This document shows positions 8,752 through 17,940 of a DNA stretch of 64,000 nucleotides, piece after piece. Under the pieces are notes generated by a model, which searched no databases, was not told the DNA's origin, and worked only from the letters and a program-made list of their open reading frames with translations. Every line of letters starts with the position of its first letter. The first letter of the stretch is position 1. The DNA is taken from positions 372,001 to 436,000 of the forward strand of contig NZ_JBDKSS010000013.1 of assembly GCF_039680535.1 (NCBI RefSeq), in the 5' to 3' direction. The translations under genes and the position numbers were made by a program. The stretch is from Parvibaculum sp039680535 (GTDB taxonomy: Bacteria > Pseudomonadota > Alphaproteobacteria > Parvibaculales > Parvibaculaceae).

Positions 8752-10731
8752 ATGCGCGTGGCCGTCCATAGCGAAGCCAAGATCGGCGTCTGCTACTATC
8801 CGGAGCATTGGCCCGAGGACATGTGGGCCGAGGATGCGCGGCGCATGCACAAGGCCGGCATCCGACGGGTCCGTATCGGCGAATTTGCCTGGAGCCGTCT
8901 GGAGCCCGAGTTCGGACGTTCCGATTTCGGCTGGCTCGCCCGTGCCATCGACACGCTTCATGCCGAAGACCTCGGCGTCATTCTCGGCACGCCGACCGCA
9001 ACACCGCCCAAATGGCTGGTGGATCGCATGCCGGACATGCTCGCCATCGATCGCCATGGCAGGCCGCGCGGCTTCGGCTCGCGCAGGCATTACTGTTTTT
9101 CCCATGCGGGCTACCGGCGCGAATGCGCGCGCATCGTGACCGCGCTGGGCGCCGCCTTCGGGCAGCATCCGGGCGTCGTCGCCTGGCAGACCGACAATGA
9201 ATATGGCTGTCACGACACGGTGCGCTCTTATTCCGAATCCGCGATGCTCGGCTTTCGCCACTGGCTGAAGGAGCGCTATGGCACCGTCGCCGCGCTCAAT
9301 GAAGCATGGGGCAATGTGTTCTGGAGCATGGAGTATCGGAACTTCGAAGAGATCGACCTGCCCGTCGGCGCGGTGACTGAAACAAACCCCGCGCATCGCG
9401 CCGACTTCGACCGCTATTCTTCCGATCAGGTGCGCGAGTTCAATCGCGTGCAGACGCAAATTCTCCGCACGCTCTCGCCGGGGCGCGACATCGTCCACAA
9501 TTTCATGACCTTCCATTACGACTTCGATCACTACGATGTGATGGAAGATCTGGACGTTGCGACTTGGGATTCCTATCCGCTTGGAAGCCTTGACGTCTTT
9601 CCCGCCGATCCCGCGCACAAGGCGCAATTCGCGCGGACCGGCGATCCCGACATGCAGGCTTTTCATCACGATCTTTATCGTGGCGCGGGGCGGGGCCGTT
9701 TCGGCGTCATGGAGCAGCAGCCGGGGCCGGTGAACTGGGCCGACTACAATCCCGATCCGGTGCCGGGCCTCGCCCGACTCTGGGGCATGGAGGCCATCGC
9801 GCATGGCGCGGAACTCATTTCGTGGTTTCGCTGGCGTCAGGCGCCCTTCGCGCAGGAACAGTTTCACGCCGGCCTTCTCCTGCCGAACAGCGAGACCGAC
9901 CGCGCCTATGGCGAAGTGCAGCAGCTTGCCCGCGATCTGGTGAAGCTCGGCGATCTCGGCGCCGTCGCGCCTACAAAAATTGCCATCGTCAATTCCTACG
10001 AGGCGCGATGGTTTCTCTCCATCCAGCCGCAGGGAAAGAACTTCTCCTATATCGAGCAGATCTTTTCGGTCTATCGGGCCTTGCGGATGATGGGCTTCGA
10101 CATCGATATCGTCGGCCCGAACGCGAATCTTTCCGGCTATGCGATGGTCATTCTGCCTTCCATGCCCTATGTGCCGCCGCGCCTCGTGGCCGCGCTCGAA
10201 GGCTTCGAAGGGCAGTTGCTCGTCATGCCGCGCGCGGGCAGCCGCACGGTGTCGCATCGCACGCCGGCGAATCTCGCGCCGGGGCCGCTTGCCGGACTTC
10301 TCGGCATCAAGGTCACGCGCGCAGAAAGCTTCCGCCCTCATTCCGCCATCAAGCTCGTATTCGATGGCGAGCATTGTGCCTTCGACCGCTGGCGCGAGTT
10401 CGTGACCGCGACCGAGGCGGAAATCGTGGCGCGGACCGACGACGGCCGTCCGGCGCTGACCCGCAAGGGCAATGCCTGGTATGCGGCCGGATGGCCGGAC
10501 GAAAAATTGCTCCCGCTGATTCTGCGCCGTGTTGCAGGCAAGGCGGGCCTCTCGACGGAAAGCCTCGCGGCTGGTCTGCGTACCCGCCGTCGCGGGCCTT
10601 ATCGCTTCCTTTTCAATTATGGGCCCGGGCCTGCGGATATTTCGGGTGTCGCGCGTAGCGAACTCATCATCGGCGAACATGTGTTGCCCGTGGGCGGTGT
10701 TGCCGTTTGGCATGACGGTTCGGGAAATTGA
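8752..10731 (+). CDS. Beta-galactosidase, glycoside hydrolase family 42
   Basis: A 659-residue GH42 enzyme that removes non-reducing beta-D-galactose. The ATG at 8752 follows a strong GGGGAGGAG. The catalytic TIM barrel (about 10-390) opens with IGVCYYPEHWPEDMW. It holds the acid/base Glu in WQTDNEYGCH, and the nucleophile Glu is likely that of GVMEQQPGPVNW. A glutaminase-like trimerisation domain follows (about 400-610), then a small C-terminal beta domain. There is no signal peptide, so it is cytoplasmic and would act on imported galactosides. No galactoside transporter or lac-type regulator is adjacent, which leaves its substrate open. Confidence 0.93.
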   Translation: MRVAVHSEAKIGVCYYPEHWPEDMWAEDARRMHKAGIRRVRIGEFAWSRLEPEFGRSDFGWLARAIDTLHAEDLGVILGTPTATPPKWLVDRMPDMLAIDRHGRPRGFGSRRHYCFSHAGYRRECARIVTALGAAFGQHPGVVAWQTDNEYGCHDTVRSYSESAMLGFRHWLKERYGTVAALNEAWGNVFWSMEYRNFEEIDLPVGAVTETNPAHRADFDRYSSDQVREFNRVQTQILRTLSPGRDIVHNFMTFHYDFDHYDVMEDLDVATWDSYPLGSLDVFPADPAHKAQFARTGDPDMQAFHHDLYRGAGRGRFGVMEQQPGPVNWADYNPDPVPGLARLWGMEAIAHGAELISWFRWRQAPFAQEQFHAGLLLPNSETDRAYGEVQQLARDLVKLGDLGAVAPTKIAIVNSYEARWFLSIQPQGKNFSYIEQIFSVYRALRMMGFDIDIVGPNANLSGYAMVILPSMPYVPPRLVAALEGFEGQLLVMPRAGSRTVSHRTPANLAPGPLAGLLGIKVTRAESFRPHSAIKLVFDGEHCAFDRWREFVTATEAEIVARTDDGRPALTRKGNAWYAAGWPDEKLLPLILRRVAGKAGLSTESLAAGLRTRRRGPYRFLFNYGPGPADISGVARSELIIGEHVLPVGGVAVWHDGSGN

Positions 10732-10811
10732 CGAAGCGCCGCGCAGCGTTCTGCATTCCTCCGGGCCTCATGCTAACCTCGCCGAAATTCGCGCAGGAGC
10801 CTTCGATACCG

Positions 10812-12095
10812 ATGTCCCTTACTCTTCGTTCGCCGCGTTTCGGCCTCCGCTTCGGCAGCCTGATCGTTCTGGGAGGACTCGTTCTCGCAGGTTGCGCGGA
10901 TGCGCGTACGCATGTCCGCGTGCCCGAAACACGTATGCCCGTGTCGCCGCCCGTCAACGCCAATAGCGAGCGCTTCGCGGACTGGCTCACGGCTTTCCGC
11001 CTCGACGCCATCAAGGCGGGCATTACGCCGGCGACTTTCGACCGCTCAATGCGCGGTGTGACGCCTGATCCGGATGTGATGGAGGCCGACCAGAACCAGC
11101 CGGAATTCGTGAAGCCTGTGTGGGAATATCTGCGCGGTGCGCTGTCTGAGAAGCGCGTGGCGCGGGGCAGGGCGCTGCTCGCTGAAAACAGCGCCCTCTT
11201 CGACCGCCTCGAAAAGGCCTATGGCGTCGACCGGCATTTCGTCGCCGCGATATGGGGGCTCGAGTCGAATTTCGGCGATCACATGGGCACGCAGAGCGTC
11301 GTGCGCTCGCTGGCGACGCTGGGCTTCGAAGGCCGCCGCCCGGATTTCGGTCGGAACCAGCTCATCGCCGCGCTGCAGATCGTGCAGGCGGGCGACATTC
11401 AGCCGGAGGAAATGGTCGGCTCATGGGCGGGCGCCATGGGACAGACGCAGTTCATTCCCACGACCTATCTCGCCCATGCGATCGACTTCGATGGCGATGG
11501 ACGGCGCGACATCTGGCATTCGACCGCCGACACATTGGCCTCGACCGCGCATTACCTGCAGGTCTCGAACTGGCAGACCGGCGGAAATTGGGGCTTCGAG
11601 GTCGCGATGCCGAAGCATTTCGACTATGCGCTGGCCGACATGTCGCTGACCAAGACTGTCGCCGAGTGGAAGAAGCTCGGGCTGAAGCGCGCCGATGGCC
11701 GCGCCTTCCCGGCGACGGACACGGAGGAGAAGGCGTCGCTGCTGCTGCCCGCCGGATACAAGGGGCCGGCCTTCCTTGTGATGAACAATTTCCGTTCGAT
11801 CCTCGTCTACAACGCCTCGACCTCCTACGCGCTGGCGGTTTCGCTGCTGGCGGATCGTTTTGTCGGACGGGGCGAGATCAAGGGCGAATGGCCCTATGAC
11901 GAGCGGCCGCTCAGCCGTTCCGAGCGCGAGGAGCTGCAGGCACTTCTGACGGCCAAGGGCTTCGACCATGGCAAGCCCGACGGCATCATCGGTTTCAACA
12001 CGCGCAAGGCGATCCGCGCCTATCAGCAATCGGTCGGCCTGCCGCCGGATGGATATCCGACGGCATCGCTGCTTGAGCGGATGAGGACGAACTGA
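10812..12095 (+). CDS. Lytic murein transglycosylase, MltB-type, lipoprotein
   Basis: A 427-residue cell-wall enzyme that cleaves the MurNAc-GlcNAc bond with 1,6-anhydro formation. The start at 10812 gives a lipoprotein signal ending in lipobox LAGC, so it is probably membrane-anchored in the periplasm. The SLT_2/MltB catalytic domain spans about 50-345, with the catalytic Glu in AAIWGLESNFGDHMG, then GSWAGAMGQTQFIPTTYLAH and DFDGDGRRDIW. A peptidoglycan-binding domain of type 1 occupies the last 65 residues (LLTAKGFDHGKPDGIIG, TRKAIRAYQQSVGLPPDG). Confidence 0.92.
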   Translation: MSLTLRSPRFGLRFGSLIVLGGLVLAGCADARTHVRVPETRMPVSPPVNANSERFADWLTAFRLDAIKAGITPATFDRSMRGVTPDPDVMEADQNQPEFVKPVWEYLRGALSEKRVARGRALLAENSALFDRLEKAYGVDRHFVAAIWGLESNFGDHMGTQSVVRSLATLGFEGRRPDFGRNQLIAALQIVQAGDIQPEEMVGSWAGAMGQTQFIPTTYLAHAIDFDGDGRRDIWHSTADTLASTAHYLQVSNWQTGGNWGFEVAMPKHFDYALADMSLTKTVAEWKKLGLKRADGRAFPATDTEEKASLLLPAGYKGPAFLVMNNFRSILVYNASTSYALAVSLLADRFVGRGEIKGEWPYDERPLSRSEREELQALLTAKGFDHGKPDGIIGFNTRKAIRAYQQSVGLPPDGYPTASLLERMRTN

Positions 12096-12161
12096 CGCAG
12101 TTGCCTTCATCGCTCTAATGCGATTTAATCCCATCAACTTGATATAGTTTATGGGTAGATC

Positions 12162-13061
12162 ATGGCATATGCAGTTGGCGTAAGGGATCGGGTCGAGGCT
12201 CGGGAAGGTGAGGGCACCGCTTTCGTGAAGCCGGTTTCGGCTTCCGCGGGGGCTGAGATCGGGGGGATCGATCTGTCTCGCCCCTTGTCGGAGGCCGATC
12301 GCCTGACCATCCGGCAAGCGATTCTCGACTATGGCGTGGTCTTTTTCCGCGATCAGAATCTGACGCCGGAACAGCACATCGCCTTTGCCGAGCGCTTCGG
12401 GCCGATCAACATCAACCGCTTCTTTGCCCATGTGCCCGGCTATCCGCAGATCGCGGAAGTGCGCAAGGAGCCCGAGCAGAAGATCAATGTGGGCGGCGGT
12501 TGGCACACGGATCACAGCTATGACCAGATCCCGGCCCTCGGGTCCGTTCTCGTCGCGCGCGAATTGCCCGAACTGGGCGGCGACACGATCTTCGCCAATC
12601 TGGCGCTCGCCTATGACGCGCTTTCCGACGGTCTCAAGCGCACCCTCGAAGGGCTGAACGCCGTGCATTCAAGCCGCCATGTCTTCGGATATCAGGCGGC
12701 GGCCAAGGCGCCGGACAAGGTTGCCGACCTCAAGAACCGCATCGGAAATCCCGACGCCGCGACGCAGGATGCGATCCATCCGGTGGTGCTGAGGCACCCG
12801 GAATCGGGCAAGAAGATTCTTTACGTGAACCCCGGGTTCACGGTGAATTTCGAGGGCTGGACGGCGGAGGAGAGCGCTTCTCTGCTCGCCTATCTCTACA
12901 AACATGCGACGAGGCCGGAGTTTTCCTATCGCTTTCAGTGGCAGGAAGGTTCCATCGCCTTCTGGGACAACCGCTCGACCTGGCATGCCGCGGTCAACGA
13001 CTATCACGGCCGGCGCCGCGTGATGCACCGCATCACCATCGAGGGAACGCCCCTCGTTTAA
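12162..13061 (+). CDS. TauD/TfdA-family 2-oxoglutarate-dependent dioxygenase
   Basis: A 299-residue non-haem Fe(II)/2-oxoglutarate oxygenase. The iron ligands of the HxD...H triad are visible in GGGWHTDHSY and near the C-terminus in WHAAVNDYHGRRRVMHRI, whose arginines bind 2-oxoglutarate. FFRDQNLTPEQHIAFAERFG is the typical N-terminal motif. Family members hydroxylate taurine, alkyl sulfates, 2,4-D, carnitine precursors and others, and no neighbour fixes the substrate. A LysR gene follows on the same strand 42 bases downstream. Confidence 0.88.
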   Translation: MAYAVGVRDRVEAREGEGTAFVKPVSASAGAEIGGIDLSRPLSEADRLTIRQAILDYGVVFFRDQNLTPEQHIAFAERFGPININRFFAHVPGYPQIAEVRKEPEQKINVGGGWHTDHSYDQIPALGSVLVARELPELGGDTIFANLALAYDALSDGLKRTLEGLNAVHSSRHVFGYQAAAKAPDKVADLKNRIGNPDAATQDAIHPVVLRHPESGKKILYVNPGFTVNFEGWTAEESASLLAYLYKHATRPEFSYRFQWQEGSIAFWDNRSTWHAAVNDYHGRRRVMHRITIEGTPLV

Positions 13062-13076
13062 AATCGCGTGAGCGAA

Positions 13077-13103
13077 GGGCCGGCGCTGCTATAGTGCCGG
13101 CCC
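13077..13103 (+). promoter_or_regulatory. Inverted repeat abutting the LysR start codon
   Basis: A perfect 8-bp inverted repeat (13077-13084 with 13096-13103, GGGCCGGC/GCCGGCCC) that extends inward by three more pairs including one G-T. It ends at the base before the ATG at 13104, leaving no room for a Shine-Dalgarno sequence. It may be an operator, a terminator for the dioxygenase gene, or both. See the separate finding. Confidence 0.5.
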
Positions 13104-14039
13104 ATGAACCTGCGCCAGATTCGATATTTCATCGCTGCCGCCGAGACGGAGTCCGTCTCCCGCGCCGCGCAGGAACTCGGCATATCCCAATCGGCCATCA
13201 CCTCCGCGATCCAGGCGCTCGAATACGAGACCGGGGCGAGCCTCTTCGTGCGCCATGCCAAGGGCGTGCGCCTGACACATGAGGGCCACCAGCTCGTGCT
13301 TCATGCGCGGCGCATCATGGCGGCAGTCGCCGATGCCCGCCGTGCGGTCAGCGTCCGGCCGGAAGCCATGTCGGGCGATCTCAATGTCGGCGTCACCCAT
13401 ATGGTATCCGGCTACTACCTCGCCGATCTGCTCGCGCGGTTCCGCCGCGTCTTTCCGCAGGTCGATGTCCGCGTGGTGGAGGACGAGCGCACCTATCTCG
13501 AACATCTCCTCGTCAATGGCGAGCTCGATGTCGGGTTGCTGCTGGTGTCGAACCTCCAGGACCGGCAGGCGCTCGAATCCGAAGTGCTGATCCGTTCGCC
13601 CTGGCGCATCTGGCTGCCTGCTGGCCATGCGCTTCTCTCGCAGCATGTGCTGACACTTGCCGACCTCACTGCCGAGCCGCTCATCATGCTTTCGGTCGAC
13701 GAGTTGATCGAAACCACGACCGCCTATTGGCGAGAGGAAGGGTTGTCGCCCAACATCGTCCTCAAGACGGCTTCGGTGGAGGCTGTACGCAGCCTCGTCG
13801 GCATGGGCGTCGGCCTCGCGACCCTGCCCGACATGGCCTATCGCCCCTGGTCGCTCGAAGGCGACAGGCTGGAGGCGCGGGAACTCGCGAACCCCATTCC
13901 CACCGTCGATGTCGGTCTCGCCTGGCGGCGCGGCGCGCCCTTGCGGCCGACCGCGAGCCAATTCCTCGACATGTGCCGCGAATACAGCCCGCCCAATACG
14001 CGCCGCCGCCTCCCCGGCACCGACCGCTCAGGTATCTGA
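13104..14039 (+). CDS. LysR-family transcriptional regulator
   Basis: A 311-residue LTTR. The N-terminal winged helix-turn-helix (about 1-62) reads MNLRQIRYFIAAAETESVSR followed by AAQELGISQSAITSAIQALE, and the periplasmic-binding-protein-like effector domain covers about 90-295. Unusually for LysR genes it is not divergent from a target: it follows the dioxygenase gene on the same strand and precedes the patD/ABC transporter operon by about 200 bases. Either could be the target. The start codon directly abuts an inverted repeat. Confidence 0.9.
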   Translation: MNLRQIRYFIAAAETESVSRAAQELGISQSAITSAIQALEYETGASLFVRHAKGVRLTHEGHQLVLHARRIMAAVADARRAVSVRPEAMSGDLNVGVTHMVSGYYLADLLARFRRVFPQVDVRVVEDERTYLEHLLVNGELDVGLLLVSNLQDRQALESEVLIRSPWRIWLPAGHALLSQHVLTLADLTAEPLIMLSVDELIETTTAYWREEGLSPNIVLKTASVEAVRSLVGMGVGLATLPDMAYRPWSLEGDRLEARELANPIPTVDVGLAWRRGAPLRPTASQFLDMCREYSPPNTRRRLPGTDRSGI

Positions 14040-14155
14040 TTTTCAGAACGGGCGATACGGATTTTCCGATTTTCAATTCCCATATTGCTGCCCTAACATT
14101 TTTGTAGTGCCGAGACGAGTGTCCGCTCGATCTTGGCGGGATCTGTTAAGGCTCT

Positions 14156-14182
14156 GATTTTGAAGGGACTTCCTTCGAAATC
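14156..14182. promoter_or_regulatory. Inverted repeat upstream of patD (candidate operator)
   Basis: An 11-bp inverted repeat with one mismatch, GATTTTGAAGG at 14156-14166 and CCTTCGAAATC at 14172-14182, separated by five bases. It sits about 67-93 bases upstream of the patD start. The spacing suits a dimeric repressor or activator, possibly the upstream LysR protein, but I have no direct evidence of binding. Confidence 0.4.
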
Positions 14183-14248
14183 GCCGATTTTAAACCTGCA
14201 AAGCCGGGTTGGCGGCCAAAGCCGTCGCGACAGGGGAGGGCAGCTACC

Positions 14249-15673
14249 ATGCAGACCAAGCTTTTCATCAATGGCCAGTTCGTCGTTGGCGCGGGCGCCG
14301 AGGAAGAGATCCTCAATCCTGCGACCGGTGCGCTGATCGCCAAGATTCCCTCCGCCTCCAAGGAGCAGATCGACCAGGCGGTGGCCGCCGCGACCCGCGC
14401 CTTCAAGACCTGGGGGCGGACAACGCCCGCCGAGCGCTCCGGCATGCTGCTGAAACTCGCGGACCGGATCGAGGCCGAGGCGGAAGCCTTCGCGAAGCTC
14501 GAGAGCCTCAATTGCGGCAAGCCCTATCCGCGCGTTCTGGAAGATGAAATACCGGCCATCGCCGATTGCTTCCGCTTCTTCGCGGGCGCGGCGCGCTGCA
14601 TGTCGGGAAGCGCGGCGGGCGAGTATCTCGCGGGCTATACGAGCATGATCCGCCGCGATCCGGTGGGCGTCGTCGCCTCGATCGCGCCGTGGAACTATCC
14701 GCTGATGATGGTCGCCTGGAAGATCGCCCCGGCGCTCGCCGCTGGCAACGTCGTGGTGTTGAAGCCTTCCGAGCAGACGCCGCTGACCGCGCTGAAGCTC
14801 GCTGAACTCATGGCCGATATCTTCCCGGCCGGTGTCTGGAACCTTGTGCTCGGTCGTGGCGAGAATGTCGGCGCGCCGCTCGTTTCGCATCCGGGCGTTC
14901 ACATGACCTCGCTCACCGGCGACATCGCGACGGGCCGCAAGGTGCTCGAAGCCGCGACCGGTACATTGAAGCGCACCCATCTCGAACTCGGCGGCAAGGC
15001 GCCCGTCATCGTTTTCGACGACGCCGACATTGCCTCGGTCGTCGAGGGCGTACGCACTTTCGGCTATTACAATGCCGGTCAGGATTGCACGGCGGCCTGC
15101 CGCATCTATGCCGGGGCCAAGGTTTACGACAAGCTCGCCGCCGATCTTGCCAGCGCCGTTTCGACCATCAAGCTCGGCACGCCCGAGGTCGAGGGCGTCG
15201 AGCTTGGGCCGCTCATCAGCGAGCGCCAGCGCGCCCGTGTTTCGAGCTTCGTCGAGCGCGCCCGGGCGCAGAGCCATGTCGAAATCCTCACCGGCGGAAA
15301 GCCCGGCGCGGGCAACGGCTTCTTCTACGAGCCGACTGTCGTTGCCGGCGCCTTGCAGGAAGATGAGATCGTGCAGCGCGAGGTCTTTGGTCCGGTCGTT
15401 TCGATCACACGCTTCACGGAAGTCGAACAGGCCGTCGACTGGGCGAACGACAGCCAGTACGGCCTCGCTTCGTCGGTCTGGACGCAGGATATTTCAAAGG
15501 CCATGCAGACCGCTGCGCGGCTTCAATATGGCTGTACATGGATCAACACGCATTTCATGCTGGTCAGCGAAATGCCGCATGGCGGCATGAAGTCGTCGGG
15601 CTATGGCAAGGATCTCTCCGCCTACGCGCTCGAAGACTATTCGGTCGCTCGCCATGTGATGGTGAAGCTTTGA
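14249..15673 (+). CDS. patD: Gamma-aminobutyraldehyde dehydrogenase
   Basis: This 474-residue NAD-dependent aldehyde dehydrogenase oxidises 4-aminobutyraldehyde to GABA in putrescine breakdown. By recall the sequence is strikingly close to E. coli PatD (YdcW), for example SLNCGKPYPRVLEDEIPAI, FFAGAARCMSG, TSMIRRDPVGVVASIAPWNY, THLELGGKAPVIVFDDADI and FGYYNAGQDCTAACRIYA, which contains the catalytic Cys. Glu is in LELGGKAP. A GGGGAGGG ribosome site precedes the ATG. It is followed by a full polyamine-type ABC importer, as in the E. coli ydc operon but with patD first rather than last. Confidence 0.93.
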   Translation: MQTKLFINGQFVVGAGAEEEILNPATGALIAKIPSASKEQIDQAVAAATRAFKTWGRTTPAERSGMLLKLADRIEAEAEAFAKLESLNCGKPYPRVLEDEIPAIADCFRFFAGAARCMSGSAAGEYLAGYTSMIRRDPVGVVASIAPWNYPLMMVAWKIAPALAAGNVVVLKPSEQTPLTALKLAELMADIFPAGVWNLVLGRGENVGAPLVSHPGVHMTSLTGDIATGRKVLEAATGTLKRTHLELGGKAPVIVFDDADIASVVEGVRTFGYYNAGQDCTAACRIYAGAKVYDKLAADLASAVSTIKLGTPEVEGVELGPLISERQRARVSSFVERARAQSHVEILTGGKPGAGNGFFYEPTVVAGALQEDEIVQREVFGPVVSITRFTEVEQAVDWANDSQYGLASSVWTQDISKAMQTAARLQYGCTWINTHFMLVSEMPHGGMKSSGYGKDLSAYALEDYSVARHVMVKL

Positions 15674-15695
15674 TCCGTACTGCAACGGGAGAGGT

Positions 15696-16757
15696 ATGCC
15701 GTTGAACGGGATCGTGCCGCAGCAAGCTGTAACGGAAGAGGCTGGCTCCGCCGAGGAGCCGGTGATCGTCCGGCTTTCGGCTGTAAAGAAAAAGTATCGT
15801 GATGTTGTCGCCGTCGAGCATGTCGATCTCGAAGTGCGGCGCGGCGAATTCTACACCTTGCTCGGGCCTTCGGGCTCCGGCAAGACGACGACGCTGCGTC
15901 TCATCGCCGGTTTCGAAAAGCCCGATCAGGGACTCATCGAATTGAACGGCGCAGACGTCACCGGGCTTCCGCCTTATGATCGCGACATCAACACCGTCTT
16001 TCAGGACTACGCGCTTTTCCCGCATATGAGCGTTGCGGAAAATGTCGCCTACGGACTGCAAACAAAGGGCGTGCCCAAGGACGAATGCAGGGAGCGCGTG
16101 ACCGAAGCGCTTCGCATGGTCCGGCTTCAGAATTTCGGTGAGCGCAAACCCGCCGAACTCTCCGGCGGCCAGCGCCAGCGCGTCGGCCTTGCCCGCGCGA
16201 TCGTCAATCGCCCGAAAGTGCTGCTGCTCGACGAACCGCTCGGCGCGCTCGACCTCAAGCTGCGTCAGGAGATGCAGTCCGAGTTGAAGCGCATTCAGGC
16301 GGAGGTCAAGATCACCTTCCTCTATGTGACGCATGATCAGGAAGAGGCGCTGACCATGAGCGATCGCATCGCGATCTTCAATCATGGGCGCATCGTGCAG
16401 ATCGGCACACCGACCGAGGTCTACGAGAAGCCGGCCGATGCCTTCATCGCGGGTTTCGTCGGCACGTCGAATATTCTTCACCGCCAGGGCAAGCGCTTCG
16501 TGCTCCGGCCGGAAAAGATTCGCATCGCGCCGCTTGGCCAGCTCTTCGACGAGGCCGGCCTTCACGTCGAGGAAGGGCGCATTCTCGAAGCGATCTATGT
16601 CGGCATGTTCACGCGCTATGTGGTTGCGCTGGCCGACGGCACGGAAGTGACCGCCGTGCGTCAGAATTTCGACCGTACTACAGCCCGCTTCCGTGACGCG
16701 GCGGGCACGACCGTTCAAGTGGCGTGGCGTCCGGACAATCTGTTCGAGCTTCAGTGA
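15696..16757 (+). CDS. Polyamine-type ABC transporter ATP-binding protein (PotA/YdcT-like)
   Basis: The 353-residue ATPase subunit of a spermidine/putrescine-type importer. Walker A is GPSGSGKTTT, the Q-loop lies in NTVFQDYALFPHMSV, the ABC signature is LSGGQRQRVGLARAIV, Walker B is VLLLDEPLGALD and the switch His is in VTHDQEEALTMSD. The C-terminal TOBE regulatory domain covers about 255-350. It lies 22 bases after patD and just before the substrate-binding protein gene, so it is part of one operon. Confidence 0.93.
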   Translation: MPLNGIVPQQAVTEEAGSAEEPVIVRLSAVKKKYRDVVAVEHVDLEVRRGEFYTLLGPSGSGKTTTLRLIAGFEKPDQGLIELNGADVTGLPPYDRDINTVFQDYALFPHMSVAENVAYGLQTKGVPKDECRERVTEALRMVRLQNFGERKPAELSGGQRQRVGLARAIVNRPKVLLLDEPLGALDLKLRQEMQSELKRIQAEVKITFLYVTHDQEEALTMSDRIAIFNHGRIVQIGTPTEVYEKPADAFIAGFVGTSNILHRQGKRFVLRPEKIRIAPLGQLFDEAGLHVEEGRILEAIYVGMFTRYVVALADGTEVTAVRQNFDRTTARFRDAAGTTVQVAWRPDNLFELQ

Positions 16758-16785
16758 AATCGTTTCAGGAATGGAGGGCTGCAAG

Positions 16786-17940
16786 ATGATGAAATTGACA
16801 CGGACATTGGCCGCGGGCATCAGCCTCGGCACGGCGATCGCGTTTTCCGCCTCGGCATTCGCCGCGCCGGTAGCGCCGAACTATCCGCAGACCATCGGCA
16901 AGGGCGAGGGCGCTCTCAACATCGTCGCCTGGGAAGGCTACGCCGAAGACTCGTGGATCAAACCTTTCGAGAAGGAGACGGGCTGCATCGTCAACCGCAA
17001 GTATGCCGGTTCGTCCGACGAGATGGTCACGCTGATGCGCCAGGGCGGCGGCGGCGAATATGATCTCGTCTCGGCCTCCGGCGACGCGAGCCTTCGCCTC
17101 ATCTATGGCGGCACCGTGCAGCCGATCGACGTCAAGCTCATTCCGGACTTCGAGAACTTCGTGCCGGACCTGAAGGCGCCGGCGCACAACACGGTGAACG
17201 GCATCCATTACGGCCTGTCCTATGAATGGGGCCCGAACGTCCTGCTCTACAACACCGACAAGATCGCTTCCGCGCCGACGAGCTGGAGCGCGATCTATGA
17301 CGAGCAGTACAAGGGCAAGGTGACCGTTCCCGACAATCCGATCCAGATTGCCGACGCGGCGCTCTATCTCTCGGTGAAGGACCCGAGCCTCGGCATCAAA
17401 GATCCCTACGAGCTCACCGAGAAGCAGCTCGACGCCGTTGTCGTGCTTCTGAAGCAGCAGCGCACGCTGGTGAAGAAGTACTGGGCGCTCGCTTCGGATG
17501 AAATCGAGCTCTTCAAGAATGGCGACGTCGTCATCGGCGCGGCCTGGCCCTATCAGACGATCACGCTGAAGGCCGCGGGCGCGAAGGTGGCCGACACCCT
17601 TCCGGCCGAGGGTGCAACGGGCTGGGCGGATAGCTGGATGCTGTCGGCCAAGACGAAGCATCCGAACTGCGCCTACAAGTTCATGGCTTATGTCTCGACG
17701 CCCGCCGTGCAGGCGCAGCAGGCGCTCTACTTCGGCGAGACGCCGGCGAACCTGAAGGCCTGCGAGGAGATGGACAAGGCCGACAAGGGCTCCTGCGCCC
17801 GTTATCACCTCGACGAGGCGACGACGTATATCAAGAAGATCAAGTTCTGGAAGACTCCGCAGACGACCTGCAGCGACGGTTCCAAGACCTGCACGGACTA
17901 CAGCGTCTGGCAGCGTAAGTGGCAAGAGGTCAAGGGTTGA
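16786..17940 (+). CDS. Polyamine-type ABC transporter substrate-binding protein (YdcS/PotD-like)
   Basis: A 384-residue periplasmic solute-binding protein. The ATG at 16786 follows GGAGG with an eight-base spacer and starts a signal peptide (MMKLTRTLAAGISLGTAIAF, cleavage after AFA). The mature part begins like bacterial type-2 spermidine/putrescine binding proteins: GALNIVAWEGYAEDSWIKPF, ETGCIVNRKYAGSSDEMV, then GLSYEWGPNVLLYNTD. Two Cys pairs near the C-terminus may be disulfides. Its gene lies between the ATPase and permease genes. The paired patD suggests putrescine as the ligand. Confidence 0.92.
   Translation: MMKLTRTLAAGISLGTAIAFSASAFAAPVAPNYPQTIGKGEGALNIVAWEGYAEDSWIKPFEKETGCIVNRKYAGSSDEMVTLMRQGGGGEYDLVSASGDASLRLIYGGTVQPIDVKLIPDFENFVPDLKAPAHNTVNGIHYGLSYEWGPNVLLYNTDKIASAPTSWSAIYDEQYKGKVTVPDNPIQIADAALYLSVKDPSLGIKDPYELTEKQLDAVVVLLKQQRTLVKKYWALASDEIELFKNGDVVIGAAWPYQTITLKAAGAKVADTLPAEGATGWADSWMLSAKTKHPNCAYKFMAYVSTPAVQAQQALYFGETPANLKACEEMDKADKGSCARYHLDEATTYIKKIKFWKTPQTTCSDGSKTCTDYSVWQRKWQEVKG

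Noticed and set aside
8212..10713. An 833-codon open frame on the minus strand across the GH42 gene
   Set aside because: Antisense shadow of the GH42 gene and hldE end, low-complexity and Arg/His/Ala-rich, with no recognisable domain and no ribosome site.
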